Assembly: GCF_036173105.1 (NCBI RefSeq)
Contig: NZ_CP108053.1
Coordinates: forward strand, 5,394,001 to 5,458,000
From: Streptomyces sp. NBC_00287
GTDB taxonomy: Bacteria; Actinomycetota; Actinomycetes; Streptomycetales; Streptomycetaceae
DNA length: 64,000 nt
Reading direction: 5' to 3'
The number at the start of each line of letters is the position of its first letter. The stretch's first letter is position 1. This document shows positions 16,643 to 25,325 of this stretch, piece after piece. The position numbers and the translations under genes are program-made. Under the pieces are notes generated by a model. The model saw only the letters and a program-made list of their open reading frames with translations, was not told the origin of the DNA and ran no database searches.

Positions 16643-17314
16643 TCAGTAGCCCAGGGCGTCCTCCGCCTCCGTCTGCCAGTACGTCACCGACAGAGTGCTG
16701 TCGTAGTACAGCCCCTTTGTCGGCAGCGATGGAGTCGCGGAGGCGCCTCCCGAGCTGTTCGGGGTCTTGCCCTGGAACGCGACCGTCAGCTTCTTGCCGG
16801 TCATACCGCCCTCACCGCTGCCGTCCGCCGCGCTGAGCAGAACGCCCGCGTAGCCGGAGTCGCCCGGGTCGAGGGTCGGTACGGCCTGCGGCTTGCTGTC
16901 CGCCATCGCCTGCGGTACCCACTGCATCTCGTCGAAGCGAAGCACCGGGTAGTACAACAGCGCGCACGGCTTCGAGCCGGTGTTGGTCACCGTCAGCAGC
17001 ATGTGGTTCAGGGGGCGGGACACCGCCTGGGCGGTGACCTTCGTGTTCGAGCCGTTGCAGATGGCCGGCTCCGACGTGGAGGGCTCGTCGGCCTGGTTCG
17101 ACTCCGTTCCGGATGACTGCTCCGCTGCGGATGACTGCTCCGCTGCGGGCGGCTGCTCGGTCTGCGTCGGCTGCTGCGTGGCCGTCGTCGAGGCCGTCGG
17201 CTTCGACGCACCCTCGTCCTGGGTGCCCGTGCCGTCCTCACATGCGGTGAGGGCGAGCGTCGCGAGGGTGGCGCCTGCGGCGGCGAGAAGGCGGGCGTGG
17301 CGGAAGGTGCGCAT
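16643..17314 (-). CDS. DUF4232-type secreted lipoprotein
   Basis: Encodes 223 residues. A signal sequence (RTFRHARLLAAAGATLATLA) ends in the lipobox LTAC, so the mature protein starts at Cys25 and is anchored to the outer face of the membrane. A Gln/Ser/Glu-rich linker (about 30-90, with a doubled AAEQSS) leads to a globular domain (about 93-223) with CNGSNTKV, a mid-domain Cys, and RFDEMQWVPQAM; this is the DUF4232 pattern. Function unknown. It diverges from the membrane XRE regulator across 161 nt, so they may share control. Its start CEDGTGTQDEG resembles the small lipoprotein at 18.8 kb. Confidence 0.85.
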   Translation of the reverse strand: MRTFRHARLLAAAGATLATLALTACEDGTGTQDEGASKPTASTTATQQPTQTEQPPAAEQSSAAEQSSGTESNQADEPSTSEPAICNGSNTKVTAQAVSRPLNHMLLTVTNTGSKPCALLYYPVLRFDEMQWVPQAMADSKPQAVPTLDPGDSGYAGVLLSAADGSGEGGMTGKKLTVAFQGKTPNSSGGASATPSLPTKGLYYDSTLSVTYWQTEAEDALGY

Positions 17315-17475
17315 GTCTGGATTCCTTGTCCGTGTCAGCGGGTTGGCTGTGGATGAGGAGAGCTTGTGCGATCTTTTGTCCCAGGCGCAGCACCCGGCGG
17401 GGGATCCGGGACACTGGAACGCCCGCAACGGGTCTGACGTGGGGAAACGTCCTTCCCCTGGAACGGGGGAAGGGA

Positions 17476-18753
17476 ATGACGGGGGATGGAGGAAGGGTGT
17501 CCGAGGGAACTGCCGGGGATGGATTCGCCGCACTTCTACGGGAGTTGAAGGACCGATCCGGGCTCAGCTACGGGGTGCTCGCCAAGCGGCTGCACATGAG
17601 TACGTCGACGCTGCACAGGTACTGCAACGGGGACGCCGTACCGACGGACTACGCGCCCGTGGAGCGGCTCGCCCGCCTCTGCAAGGCGTCGCCCGGGGAG
17701 CTCGTGGAGCTGCATCGGCGGTGGGTGCTGGCGGATGCGGGACGGGGGCAGCGTAAGGGGACGGAGGAAGCGTCGGCCCCGGCGGCCGAAGTTCCGGCGG
17801 AGGAACTCCCGCCCCTCAACGCCGAGTCAGCCGACCCGGGCCCCTCCGACGACGGCCCCGCCCAGCCTTCCCGCCCCCGCCGTACCGCCGTCCTCGCCGC
17901 AACCGCAGCCGCCGCCGTCCTCGCCGGCGTCGCCTTCGCCGTGAACCCCCTCTCCGACGACGGCAGTCGGCACAGCGACGACGCCGGCCGCACCCCCGTC
18001 GGCGCCGCGACCTCCAGCGGCGCCCCGCCCACCAAGGCCGCGCCCTCCACATCCCCCACGAAGGACGCGAAGGAGACCACCCCGCCCGCCTCCCCCTCCG
18101 CGAACCGCACGAGTAGCGGCGCCGTGGGCAGCGAACAGGACGCCACCGAGCCGCTCCTGACCGTCAACACCCGGCCGTACACCTGGGAAGGCCCCTGCTC
18201 CCAGCACTACTTGATCGACGAGGAGCCGGGGAAGGTCACCCCGCCGCCGTTCCAGCAGGACGCGCCCGCCTGGGTGGCCGCGCTCGGGGCCGTGTCGGCG
18301 AAGGAGCAGTTGGTGACGGTGACCGTGCAGGGCACCGGTGAGGAGACCGTCGTTCTCGACAGTCTGACCGTGAAGGTGGTCTCCAAGGACACACCGCTGG
18401 CCTGGAACGACTACACGATGGGCGTCGGCTGCGGCGGCGACGTGCCGGTCCGCCCCTTCACCGTCGCCCTCGACGCGGCCCGTCCGGTCGTCGTGGCGGC
18501 GGCCGGACAGCGGAACCTCCCGTTCAAGGTCAGCGAATCCGAGCCGGAGGTCTTCCGGATCACGGCCGACGCCTCGGCGTACGACGTGCGCTGGTATCTG
18601 GAGCTGGCCTGGTCCAGCGGGACCCGGCACGACAAGGTCGTCATCGACGACGGCGGCAAGCCGTTCCGGACGAGCGGCAACAACGGCCGTCCCCGGTACG
18701 AGTTCCCGCTCGGCGGCGAGAAGTGGATCCCGTCCAGCGGAGAAGGGTCCTAG
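17476..18753 (+). CDS. membrane-anchored XRE-family regulator with extracytoplasmic domain
   Basis: Encodes 425 residues. ATG 17476 is preceded by GGGGAAGGGA; the reading frame is open upstream but carries no domain. Residues 17-75 are an XRE helix-turn-helix (YGVLAKRLHMSTSTLHRYC). After an acidic proline linker, one membrane helix lies at 137-157 (TAVLAATAAAAVLAGVAFAV). Residues 160-245 form a Ser/Thr/Pro stalk, and 250-425 an extracytoplasmic domain I do not recognise, with two Cys (EGPCSQHY and VGCGGD) that could pair. The layout is that of a one-component transmembrane sensor. It is flanked by two lipoprotein genes on the opposite strand. No ligand can be named. Confidence 0.8.
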   Translation: MTGDGGRVSEGTAGDGFAALLRELKDRSGLSYGVLAKRLHMSTSTLHRYCNGDAVPTDYAPVERLARLCKASPGELVELHRRWVLADAGRGQRKGTEEASAPAAEVPAEELPPLNAESADPGPSDDGPAQPSRPRRTAVLAATAAAAVLAGVAFAVNPLSDDGSRHSDDAGRTPVGAATSSGAPPTKAAPSTSPTKDAKETTPPASPSANRTSSGAVGSEQDATEPLLTVNTRPYTWEGPCSQHYLIDEEPGKVTPPPFQQDAPAWVAALGAVSAKEQLVTVTVQGTGEETVVLDSLTVKVVSKDTPLAWNDYTMGVGCGGDVPVRPFTVALDAARPVVVAAAGQRNLPFKVSESEPEVFRITADASAYDVRWYLELAWSSGTRHDKVVIDDGGKPFRTSGNNGRPRYEFPLGGEKWIPSSGEGS

Positions 18754-18893
18754 CGGTTCTGCTGGACGTTCGTCGACGGGCCCTCGTCGCGCAGGCCCTC
18801 GCCGTCCTCGCATCCGGTGAGCGCGCCCAGCAGCGCGCCCATGAGCACGAGGGCGGCGAGCAGCCGGGCGGCGGCGGGGCGGCGTACGGACAT
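18750..18893 (-). CDS. 47-residue lipoprotein
   Basis: A 48-codon frame from ATG 18893. The signal sequence MSVRRPAAARLLAALVLMGA ends in the lipobox LTGC, then only CEDGEGLRDEGPSTNVQQNR remains. The mature start CEDGxGxxDEG is the same as that of the DUF4232 lipoprotein at 16.6-17.3 kb, so this may be a free-standing anchor peptide or the remnant of such a gene. Its stop shares a CTAG tetramer with the stop of the convergent regulator. Confidence 0.75.
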   Translation of the reverse strand: MSVRRPAAARLLAALVLMGALLGALTGCEDGEGLRDEGPSTNVQQNR

Positions 18894-19166
18894 GGGCGGG
18901 CCCTTTCGATGACGGCTTCGGTGACGGGTTCCGGGGAGGGCTTCAGCCTGCGCGGTGATCGGCCCCGGTCGCCAGCCCCAGCCGCGGATTCGGGACGCGG
19001 GACGCCTGGAATCGCCGTTGACCTGCGACGATTCCGGGTCCCATGGCCCCGGGACGGGACGTCCACAGCGGATCCCAGCCGTCCGTATCGCGGAAAGCTG
19101 CTTGTAGGCGCCACTTAGTTCCCTAGGGTGCGGACAGCAGCCGTATCGCCATCGAGGAGCCGCCCC

Positions 19167-20378
19167 GTGACCGTCGTCGAGCCCGCGCCGTTCCGTTCCG
19201 CGCCCGTTCCGCCGCTCGCCTCGCGGGCCCGGTCCATCGGCGGTTCGCCGGTACGGGACATCCTGGCCGTCACCGCGCGACCCGAGGTGATCAACTTCGC
19301 GGGCGGGCTGCCGGCGCCGGAGCTGTTCGACGTGGAGGGGATCGCGGCGGCCTACCGGGCGGTGCTCGCCGAGCGGCCCGCGCAGGCGCTCCAGTACTCC
19401 ACGACCGAGGGCGAGCCGGAGTTGCGGGCCGCGCTCGCCGCGCGGATGTCCGTACGGGGGCTCGCCACCGACGCCGACGACATCCTCGTCACCACCGGCT
19501 CGCAGCAGGCGCTGTCCCTGCTCGCCACCGCGCTGCTGGAACCCGGCGACACCGTGCTGGTCGAAAGCCCCTGCTATCTGGCGGCACTTCAGGCCTTCGG
19601 CTTCACGGGCGCGCGGGTCGTGGCCGTGCCGGGCGACGGGGACGGCGTCGACCCCGCCGCGCTGGAGGAGCTGGTGGTCCGGGAGCGCCCGAAGCTCCTC
19701 TACACCGTCCCCGCCTTCCAGAACCCCACCGGCCGCACCATGCCCGCCGCCCGCAGGGCCGCCGTCGCCTCCGTCGCCGCCCGGCACGGGCTGTGGATCG
19801 TCGAGGACGACCCGTACGGCGAACTGCGCTTCGAGGGCGAGCGCGTGCCGTGGATCGCCGCCCACCCGGGCGCCGAGGACCGTACCGTCCTGCTCGGCTC
19901 CTTCTCCAAGGTCATGGCACCCGGCCTGCGCCTCGGCTGGCTGCGCGCCCCGGCCGAGCTGCGCCGCGCCTGCACCGTCGCCAAGCAGGCCGCCGACCTG
20001 CACACCCCGACCGTCAACCAGCTCGCCGCCGCCCGCTACCTCGCGGACCGGGACCTGGACGCCCATGTGGCCCGCGTCGCCCGCGTCTACGGCGAGCGGC
20101 GCGACGCCATGCTCGCGGGGCTCGCCGAGGCCCTCCCGCCCGGCTCGACCTGGAACCGTCCCGAGGGCGGCATGTTCCTCTGGGCCCGGTTGCCCGAGTC
20201 GTACGACACGACAGCGCTGCTGCCGAAGGTCGTGCGGCACGATGTCGCCTATGTCCCCGGCGCGCCCTTCTACGCCGACGAGCCCGACCGCGCCACGCTG
20301 CGGCTCTGCTTCGTGACGGAGACGCCGGAGCAGATCGGGGAGGGGCTGCGGCGACTGGGCCGAGGGCTGCGGGCCTAG
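19167..20378 (+). CDS. PLP-dependent class I/II aminotransferase
   Basis: Encodes 403 residues from GTG 19167 behind GAGGAG. It has the aminotransferase fold of the MocR/LysN type without the GntR DNA-binding domain. FAGGLPAPELF is near the N-terminus, ALQYSTTEGEPELR is a conserved loop, YTVPAFQNPTGRTM holds the Asn, VEDDPYGELRF the PLP-pyridine Asp, and Lys248 in LGSFSKVMAPGLRLGW binds PLP. The C-terminal Arg region is in LRLCFVTETPEQI. Homologs include 2-aminoadipate transaminase and broad-range aromatic/branched-chain aminotransferases; the substrate cannot be fixed here. The next gene starts 72 nt downstream on the same strand. Confidence 0.92.
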   Translation: MTVVEPAPFRSAPVPPLASRARSIGGSPVRDILAVTARPEVINFAGGLPAPELFDVEGIAAAYRAVLAERPAQALQYSTTEGEPELRAALAARMSVRGLATDADDILVTTGSQQALSLLATALLEPGDTVLVESPCYLAALQAFGFTGARVVAVPGDGDGVDPAALEELVVRERPKLLYTVPAFQNPTGRTMPAARRAAVASVAARHGLWIVEDDPYGELRFEGERVPWIAAHPGAEDRTVLLGSFSKVMAPGLRLGWLRAPAELRRACTVAKQAADLHTPTVNQLAAARYLADRDLDAHVARVARVYGERRDAMLAGLAEALPPGSTWNRPEGGMFLWARLPESYDTTALLPKVVRHDVAYVPGAPFYADEPDRATLRLCFVTETPEQIGEGLRRLGRGLRA

Positions 20379-20449
20379 GTCCGAAGTCCGGGGGCCGATG
20401 CGGCTGTGGACGGCCGACGGGGGCACGGGCGTCTGCCTAGGCTTATGGC

Positions 20450-21250
20450 ATGTCCGACACAGTGGAGTTCGACCTCGACGCGTATCTCGGCCGCATCGGA
20501 TGGGACGGGGAGCGCAGGGCCGACCTGGCCACCCTGCGGGGTGTGCACCTGGCGCACTCCTGGTCCATCCCCTTCGAGAACCTGGACCCCGTCAGCGGCA
20601 GGGCGCCCTCGCTCGACCTCGGCGATCTGACGGCCAAGCTGATCCACGGCCGCCGAGGCGGGTACTGCTACGAGCACAACACCCTGTTCCGGAACGCCCT
20701 GGAGGCCCTCGGCTTCAAGGTGACCGGGCTCGCCGCACGCGTCGTCCTCGGCGCGGACCGCCCGGAGAGCCGCCCCCGCACCCACATGACGCTCCTCGTG
20801 CACGCCCCCGGCGACCCGCAGCCCTACCTCGCCGACGTGGGCTTCGGAGCCATCGGCGCGCTGCTGGAGCCGGTGCCGCTGAAGACGGGCGAGGAGTTCC
20901 GGGGCGCGGGGCGCCGGCACCGGCTGGTCCACGCGCCGCACTCCGGGCCACTGGAGCTGTGGGTGCTGGAGACCTACGACGGGGCGGCCTGGGAGCAGCA
21001 GTACGCCTTCACGCTGGACCCCTTCGAAAAGCCCGACTACGAGGTGTTCAACTGGTACGTCGGGACGAACCCTCGCTCCCCGTTCACCCACAGCCGCTAC
21101 GTCCAGCGCGTCAGCGCCGACCGCCATGTCCTGCTCCACGGCGACCTCCTCACCGAGACCCTCGCCGACGGCACGGTCAGCGAACGCAAGGTCGCCGACG
21201 AGGACGTCGAGCGGCTGCTGAAGGAGGAGTTCGGGATCGAGGCCGCCTAG
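20450..21250 (+). CDS. arylamine N-acetyltransferase
   Basis: Encodes 266 residues, the usual NAT length. The catalytic triad is complete: Cys73 in RRGGYCYEHN, His112 in RTHMTLLV and Asp129 in LADVGFG. It moves an acetyl group from acetyl-CoA to arylamines, hydrazines or, in biosynthetic relatives, amide-forming substrates. It is cytoplasmic. No Shine-Dalgarno sequence precedes the ATG; an overlapping ATG 5 nt upstream is out of frame. The preceding aminotransferase may be co-transcribed. The stop shares CTAG with that of the convergent regulator. Confidence 0.95.
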   Translation: MSDTVEFDLDAYLGRIGWDGERRADLATLRGVHLAHSWSIPFENLDPVSGRAPSLDLGDLTAKLIHGRRGGYCYEHNTLFRNALEALGFKVTGLAARVVLGADRPESRPRTHMTLLVHAPGDPQPYLADVGFGAIGALLEPVPLKTGEEFRGAGRRHRLVHAPHSGPLELWVLETYDGAAWEQQYAFTLDPFEKPDYEVFNWYVGTNPRSPFTHSRYVQRVSADRHVLLHGDLLTETLADGTVSERKVADEDVERLLKEEFGIEAA

Positions 21251-21984
21251 CGGGCGCGGGCGTCGACGCACTCCGGCCTGCCGTCCGCGGGCCGGAAACA
21301 TGCCCGGACCGTCGCTCCGGGGCTCGTCGCGGTCATCGGCGTGTAGACGTACGACTCCGCGTCGATGCCGTCCTCGATCCGCCTGCCCCGGGTCGGACCG
21401 CCCGCGTCCACCTCCAGACGGTCCCCGACGCGCGTGCTCCACATCCGGCCCCAACTGGCCCCGCACGCCTTGCTGTAGCGCAGCGCCACCCAGGCCCCGG
21501 ACGCCGTCCGGTGCTCGGCGAGGGTGGCGGGGCCCTTGCCGCAGCCCATGTGCATGGGGTCCTGGCCTTCGCAGGCGGTTCCCCGGCAGCGGGGGCTCGT
21601 GGGGGAGGGGGAGGCGGTCGATTCGCTGCCGTCGTCGCCGGGCAGCAGGACGAGCGTCGCTGTCACGGCTCCGGCCAGCAGTACGGCGCCCAGGACCGCG
21701 AACGGAGCACGCCGCCGGCGCTTTGTGACGGGCGTACCCGCGTCCGCCGCCCGCCCGCTCCACTCCGCCTCCGCGATCTCCCACAGCGCCAGATACCGGC
21801 CCTCCGGCTCATGGGCGATCCGGCACAGATCCTGTACGGCCTGCCGGGGCGGCAGCGTCTTGCCGTTGAGGTAACGCTCCCAGGACGACTTGCTGTACGT
21901 CGTCCGGCCCGCCAGCGCCGCCATGCTCAGCCCCGTGCGCGCCCTCAACTCCCGTAACTCGGCCGCAAGTCGGGTACCGGTCAT
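21247..21984 (-). CDS. membrane-anchored XRE regulator with extracytoplasmic DUF2690 domain
   Basis: Encodes 245 residues. Residues 5-72 are the helix-turn-helix (TGLSMAALAGRTTYSKSSWE then RYLNGKTLPP). One membrane helix lies at 94-115. Outside, residues 128-245 hold a DUF2690-type domain with paired cysteines (RCRGTACEGQDP, MGCGKGP, SKACGASWGRMW, VRACF, PECVD); six or more Cys suggest disulfides in the envelope. The start overlaps the stop of the upstream regulator as ATGA, so the two are made together and might form heteromers. The ligand is unknown. Confidence 0.88.
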   Translation of the reverse strand: MTGTRLAAELRELRARTGLSMAALAGRTTYSKSSWERYLNGKTLPPRQAVQDLCRIAHEPEGRYLALWEIAEAEWSGRAADAGTPVTKRRRRAPFAVLGAVLLAGAVTATLVLLPGDDGSESTASPSPTSPRCRGTACEGQDPMHMGCGKGPATLAEHRTASGAWVALRYSKACGASWGRMWSTRVGDRLEVDAGGPTRGRRIEDGIDAESYVYTPMTATSPGATVRACFRPADGRPECVDARAR

Positions 21985-22697
21985 CCGCGCAGGGCTTTCC
22001 AGGTGTGCGGGCCGATGATGCCGTCCACGACCAGGCCGTCCCGCTGCTGGAGCCGCTTGACCGCGCCCTGCGTCAACGGGCCGTAGATCCCGTCGATCTC
22101 GCCCGTCGGGAACCCCGCCCGCCGCAGCAGACACTGCGCCTCCGCGACCTCCGGGCCTGCCTGGCCGTACGCCAGAATCGCGTCCCGCGTGCGGCTGTTG
22201 CCCGCGTACCAGCGGCCGTCCGCGCTCCGCTCGACCCGGCAGTCGTACGTCCGCTTCGACCGTGACGCCGATGGGGGCTTCGGGGGCGGCGCGGCTCGCT
22301 CCTCCCCGGAGCTGCCGTCCGTGAAGCGCACGATCAGCACGACCGACGTGGCGATGGCCACCACCAGGGCCACCGCACCCGCCACCATGGCGAGGCGCAG
22401 GCGCTGCGGCCGCTCGGGTGTCGCGCGGCGCGCACCCCATGCCTCCGCGGCGACCTCGTGCAGCGCGAGCAGTCTCGTCGGGTCGTCGCCACCGATCCGG
22501 GCCATCGCCTCCACGGCCTCCCGGGGCGGCAGTGAGCGGCCGCCCAGATACCGCTCCCAGGACTTCGCGCTGTACCCGGTCTTCGCGGCCAACTGCCGCA
22601 CGCTCAGCCCGCTGTGATCCTTCAGCCGGCGCAGGCGTACCACCAACTGGCGCACCTGTGGGCTCAGTTCGGCGGGCAGCTCTTTCCAACGCGACAT
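21981..22697 (-). CDS. membrane-anchored XRE regulator with extracytoplasmic peptidoglycan-binding domain
   Basis: Encodes 238 residues. The helix-turn-helix (about 18-82) has LSVRQLAAKTGYSAKSWERY and is clearly a paralog of the next gene (shared SWERYLxGxxLPPRxAV). The membrane helix lies at 103-124. Outside, a short region with two Cys leads to a PG_binding_1 fold (about 180-237) with GFPTGEIDGIYGPLTQGAVK and VDGIIGPHTWKALRG, a domain that binds cell-wall muropeptides. This layout suggests a regulator that reports on the wall. It diverges, across 220 nt, from a secreted protein built only of the same repeats. Confidence 0.88.
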   Translation of the reverse strand: MSRWKELPAELSPQVRQLVVRLRRLKDHSGLSVRQLAAKTGYSAKSWERYLGGRSLPPREAVEAMARIGGDDPTRLLALHEVAAEAWGARRATPERPQRLRLAMVAGAVALVVAIATSVVLIVRFTDGSSGEERAAPPPKPPSASRSKRTYDCRVERSADGRWYAGNSRTRDAILAYGQAGPEVAEAQCLLRRAGFPTGEIDGIYGPLTQGAVKRLQQRDGLVVDGIIGPHTWKALRG

Positions 22698-22917
22698 GTC
22701 AAGAAACTACGGCTGTCAACGGCACGCGGTTCCGGTGGCCGTACGGAACCGGCCATCGGGCGTCCCGCCGCACCGTCCCGGCGGACCCGGTCCCCGCAGG
22801 TCAGCGCGCGGGACGTCCCGGGACGCCGTCACTTCCCCGGCGGCTGTGGCGATCCCCGCCGCCCGCCCCGCAGTCTCGATGTGCAACCGAACGCCGCCCA
22901 CTCGAAGGGGGAAGAGA

Positions 22918-23367
22918 ATGCGAGCAATGACGAGGACCCTCGTCGGCGCAGGCACCGCCGTGGGGATCGCCGTCGGAAGCCTGGCGGCAGCGGGCACCGG
23001 CTTCGCGGCGACCCCGCAGGAGACCAAGCCGGTGATCAGCGCCGAGGCCGTGGCTCCGCTCGCGGTCAACAACCTCGGCCTGAGCAAGGAGCAGGCCAAG
23101 AACCTCCAGCGCGTGCTCCACCGGGACTGGGGCTACCCCGGCCCGATCGACGGGCTGCTCGGCACCGACAGCTGGAAGGCGATGCAGCGCTACCTCAAGA
23201 AGCACTGGGAGTACGGCGGCCCGATCGACGGCATCGTCGGCAGCGGCACCGTGAAGGGCCTGCAGCGCATGCTCAAGCAGCACTACAACTACAACGGCGC
23301 GATCGACGGCATCGCCGGGCCGCAGACCAAGGCGGCGTTCAAGCGGTTCGCCGACGACTACGGCTGA
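22918..23367 (+). CDS. secreted peptidoglycan-binding-repeat protein
   Basis: Encodes 149 residues from ATG 22918 behind GGGGGAAGAGA. Residues 1-30 are a signal peptide ending near GTGFAATP, with no lipobox. The mature protein is three successive units of about 40 residues, each with a Gly-x-(Ile)-Asp-Gly turn: PGPIDGLLGTDSWKAMQRYL, GGPIDGIVGSGTVKGLQRML and NGAIDGIAGPQTKAAFKRF. This is the PG_binding_1 repeat, here without any catalytic domain. It should coat or probe the wall. It is divergent from the regulator carrying a single copy of the same repeat. Confidence 0.88.
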   Translation: MRAMTRTLVGAGTAVGIAVGSLAAAGTGFAATPQETKPVISAEAVAPLAVNNLGLSKEQAKNLQRVLHRDWGYPGPIDGLLGTDSWKAMQRYLKKHWEYGGPIDGIVGSGTVKGLQRMLKQHYNYNGAIDGIAGPQTKAAFKRFADDYG

Positions 23368-23389
23368 GCCGGCGCCGCCCGGTGGAACG

Positions 23390-23429
23390 CCGCGGCCCGT
23401 CCTCCCGCGGGGGAGAGGACGGGCCGCGG
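23390..23429. terminator. bidirectional hairpin before argS
   Basis: Arms CCGCGGCCCGTCCTC (23390-23404) and GAGGACGGGCCGCGG (23415-23429) form a perfect 15-bp stem between converging genes. Confidence 0.9.
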
Positions 23430-23440
23430 TTCTGCGCTGC

Positions 23441-25198
23441 TTACAGCCGCTCGGGGGTGCGGATGCCCAGCAGGGCCATGCCCTGGTGGAGGGTGCGGGC
23501 GGTGAGGTCGCACAGGAGCAGACGGTTCTCAGCGATGTCCTTCGGCGGCTCCGGCTTGATCACCGGGCACTTGTCGTAGAACGACGTGAAGAGAGACGCC
23601 AACTGGTACAGGTACGCGGCCAGCTTGTGCGGGGCGTACTCGGCCGCCGCCTCGAAGACCGTGTCGCCGAACGCGTCCAGGTGCAGGCCCAGCGCCCGCT
23701 CCGCCGGGGCGAGTTCGAGCTCCGGATGGGCCTTGGGCCCGGTCTCGCCGGCCTTGCGCAGGATCGACTGGATCCGGGCGTACGCGTACTGGAGGTACAC
23801 GCTCGTGTCGCCGTTCAGCGACACCATCTGGTCCAGGTCGAACTTGTAGTCCCGGTTCGGCGACGTCGACAGGTCGGCGTACTTCACGGCACCGATGCCG
23901 ACCTGCGCGGCCCGCTCCTGGATCTCGTCCTCGGTGAGGTCCTGCGCCTTCTCCCGTACGACCTCGGCGGCGCGCTGTACGGCCTCGTCGAGGAGGTCCT
24001 CCAGCTTCACCGTCTCGCCCTCACGCGTCTTGAACGGCTTGCCGTCCGCGCCGAGCACCGTGCCGTAGCCCATGTTGTGCGCGGTGACGTGTTCGGTGAG
24101 CCAGCCCGCCCGGCGGGCCGTCTCGAAGACCATCTTGAAGTGCAGGGACTGGCGTACGTCCACGACGTAGAGCAGCGTCGTCGCGTGCAGGTCGAAGACG
24201 CGGTTCCGGATGGCGGAGAGGTCGCTCGCCGCGTAGCCGAAGCCGCCGTCCGCCTTCTGCACGATCAGCGGGACCGGCTGGTCGTCCTTGCCGCGGATCT
24301 CGTCGAAGAAGACCACGAGCGCGCCCTCGGAGCGCACGGCGACGCCGGTCTCCTCCAGCAGCCGCGCCGTCTCCGGCATCAGGTCGTTGTACGCCGACTC
24401 GCCGACGATCTCGTCGTCCCTGACCTCCATGTCCAGCTTCTCGAAGACCGAGTTGAAGTAGACCTTCGACTCGTCCACGAACTGCTGCCACAGCTCCAGG
24501 GTCTCCTTGTCGCCGGACTGGAGGGCGACGACCCGCTTCCGGGCCCGCTCCTTGAACTCCTCGTCCGAGTCGAAGACCGCGCGCGAGGCCTTGTACACCC
24601 GGTTCAGGTTGCTCATCGCCTGCTCGCCGTCGACCTCGGACGGCGGGGGCAGCTCGCCCGGGTTCTCGATCAGGTGCTGGATGAGCATGCCGAACTGGGT
24701 GCCCCAGTCGCCGATGTGGTGCCGGCCGATCGTCTGCTCGCCGGTGAAGTCGAGCATGCCACGGAGGGCGTCGCCGATCACCGCGGAGCGGAGGTGGCCG
24801 ACGTGCATTTCCTTGGCGACGTTGGGCTGGGCGTAGTCGATGACGGTGACGCCGGGGTTGTCCTTCGGCGCCACGCCGAGGCGGTCGGTGTCGGCGTACC
24901 GCTCCGCGAGGTTCTCGATGATCGCCTTGTCGGTGATCGTGATGTTGAGGAAGCCGGGGCCCGAGACCTCGACGTCCTTGATCACATCACCGGTGACGAT
25001 GTTGCCGACGACCTGCGTCGCCAGCTCCCGGGGGTTCGCCTTCGCCTGCTTGGCCAGCGCGAGGACACCGTTCGCCTGGAAGTCGGCCCGGTCACTGCGT
25101 CGCAGCAGGGGGTCCGCGGAAGTCTCCGGCAGAGCGGCGGAGAGGGCGGCGGTGAGCTGCTGTTCGACGGAGTCGCTGAGGGACGTGACCGGAGCCAT
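23441..25198 (-). CDS. argS: arginyl-tRNA synthetase
   Basis: Encodes 585 residues. It attaches arginine to tRNA(Arg). The N-terminal additional domain (1-115) is followed by the class I core with the HIGH motif as HVGH in AKEMHVGHLRSAVIGD. The family lacks a strict KMSKS; MGYGTVLGADGKPFKTREGE is in the corresponding place. The DALR anticodon-binding domain ends the protein (YLQYAYARIQSILRKA to MALLGIRTPERL). It diverges from the class I lysyl-tRNA synthetase gene over 127 nt, so two synthetases for basic amino acids share one promoter region. Confidence 0.97.
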   Translation of the reverse strand: MAPVTSLSDSVEQQLTAALSAALPETSADPLLRRSDRADFQANGVLALAKQAKANPRELATQVVGNIVTGDVIKDVEVSGPGFLNITITDKAIIENLAERYADTDRLGVAPKDNPGVTVIDYAQPNVAKEMHVGHLRSAVIGDALRGMLDFTGEQTIGRHHIGDWGTQFGMLIQHLIENPGELPPPSEVDGEQAMSNLNRVYKASRAVFDSDEEFKERARKRVVALQSGDKETLELWQQFVDESKVYFNSVFEKLDMEVRDDEIVGESAYNDLMPETARLLEETGVAVRSEGALVVFFDEIRGKDDQPVPLIVQKADGGFGYAASDLSAIRNRVFDLHATTLLYVVDVRQSLHFKMVFETARRAGWLTEHVTAHNMGYGTVLGADGKPFKTREGETVKLEDLLDEAVQRAAEVVREKAQDLTEDEIQERAAQVGIGAVKYADLSTSPNRDYKFDLDQMVSLNGDTSVYLQYAYARIQSILRKAGETGPKAHPELELAPAERALGLHLDAFGDTVFEAAAEYAPHKLAAYLYQLASLFTSFYDKCPVIKPEPPKDIAENRLLLCDLTARTLHQGMALLGIRTPERL

Positions 25199-25325
25199 AG
25201 GAGTGGGTGCCGTTCTCCTCGTGGGGATCGATAGACACGGTCAGTATCCCATGGGGGGTAAAGCCGTTTTTCCGGCCGCACGTGGGTCTGTGACAATGGA
25301 GCCTCACCGGTTCAGAAAGAAGGAC

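Noticed and set aside
24840..25325. N-terminal extension of lysS by about 160 codons
   Set aside because: The extension is antisense to argS; the protein begins normally at GTG 25326.
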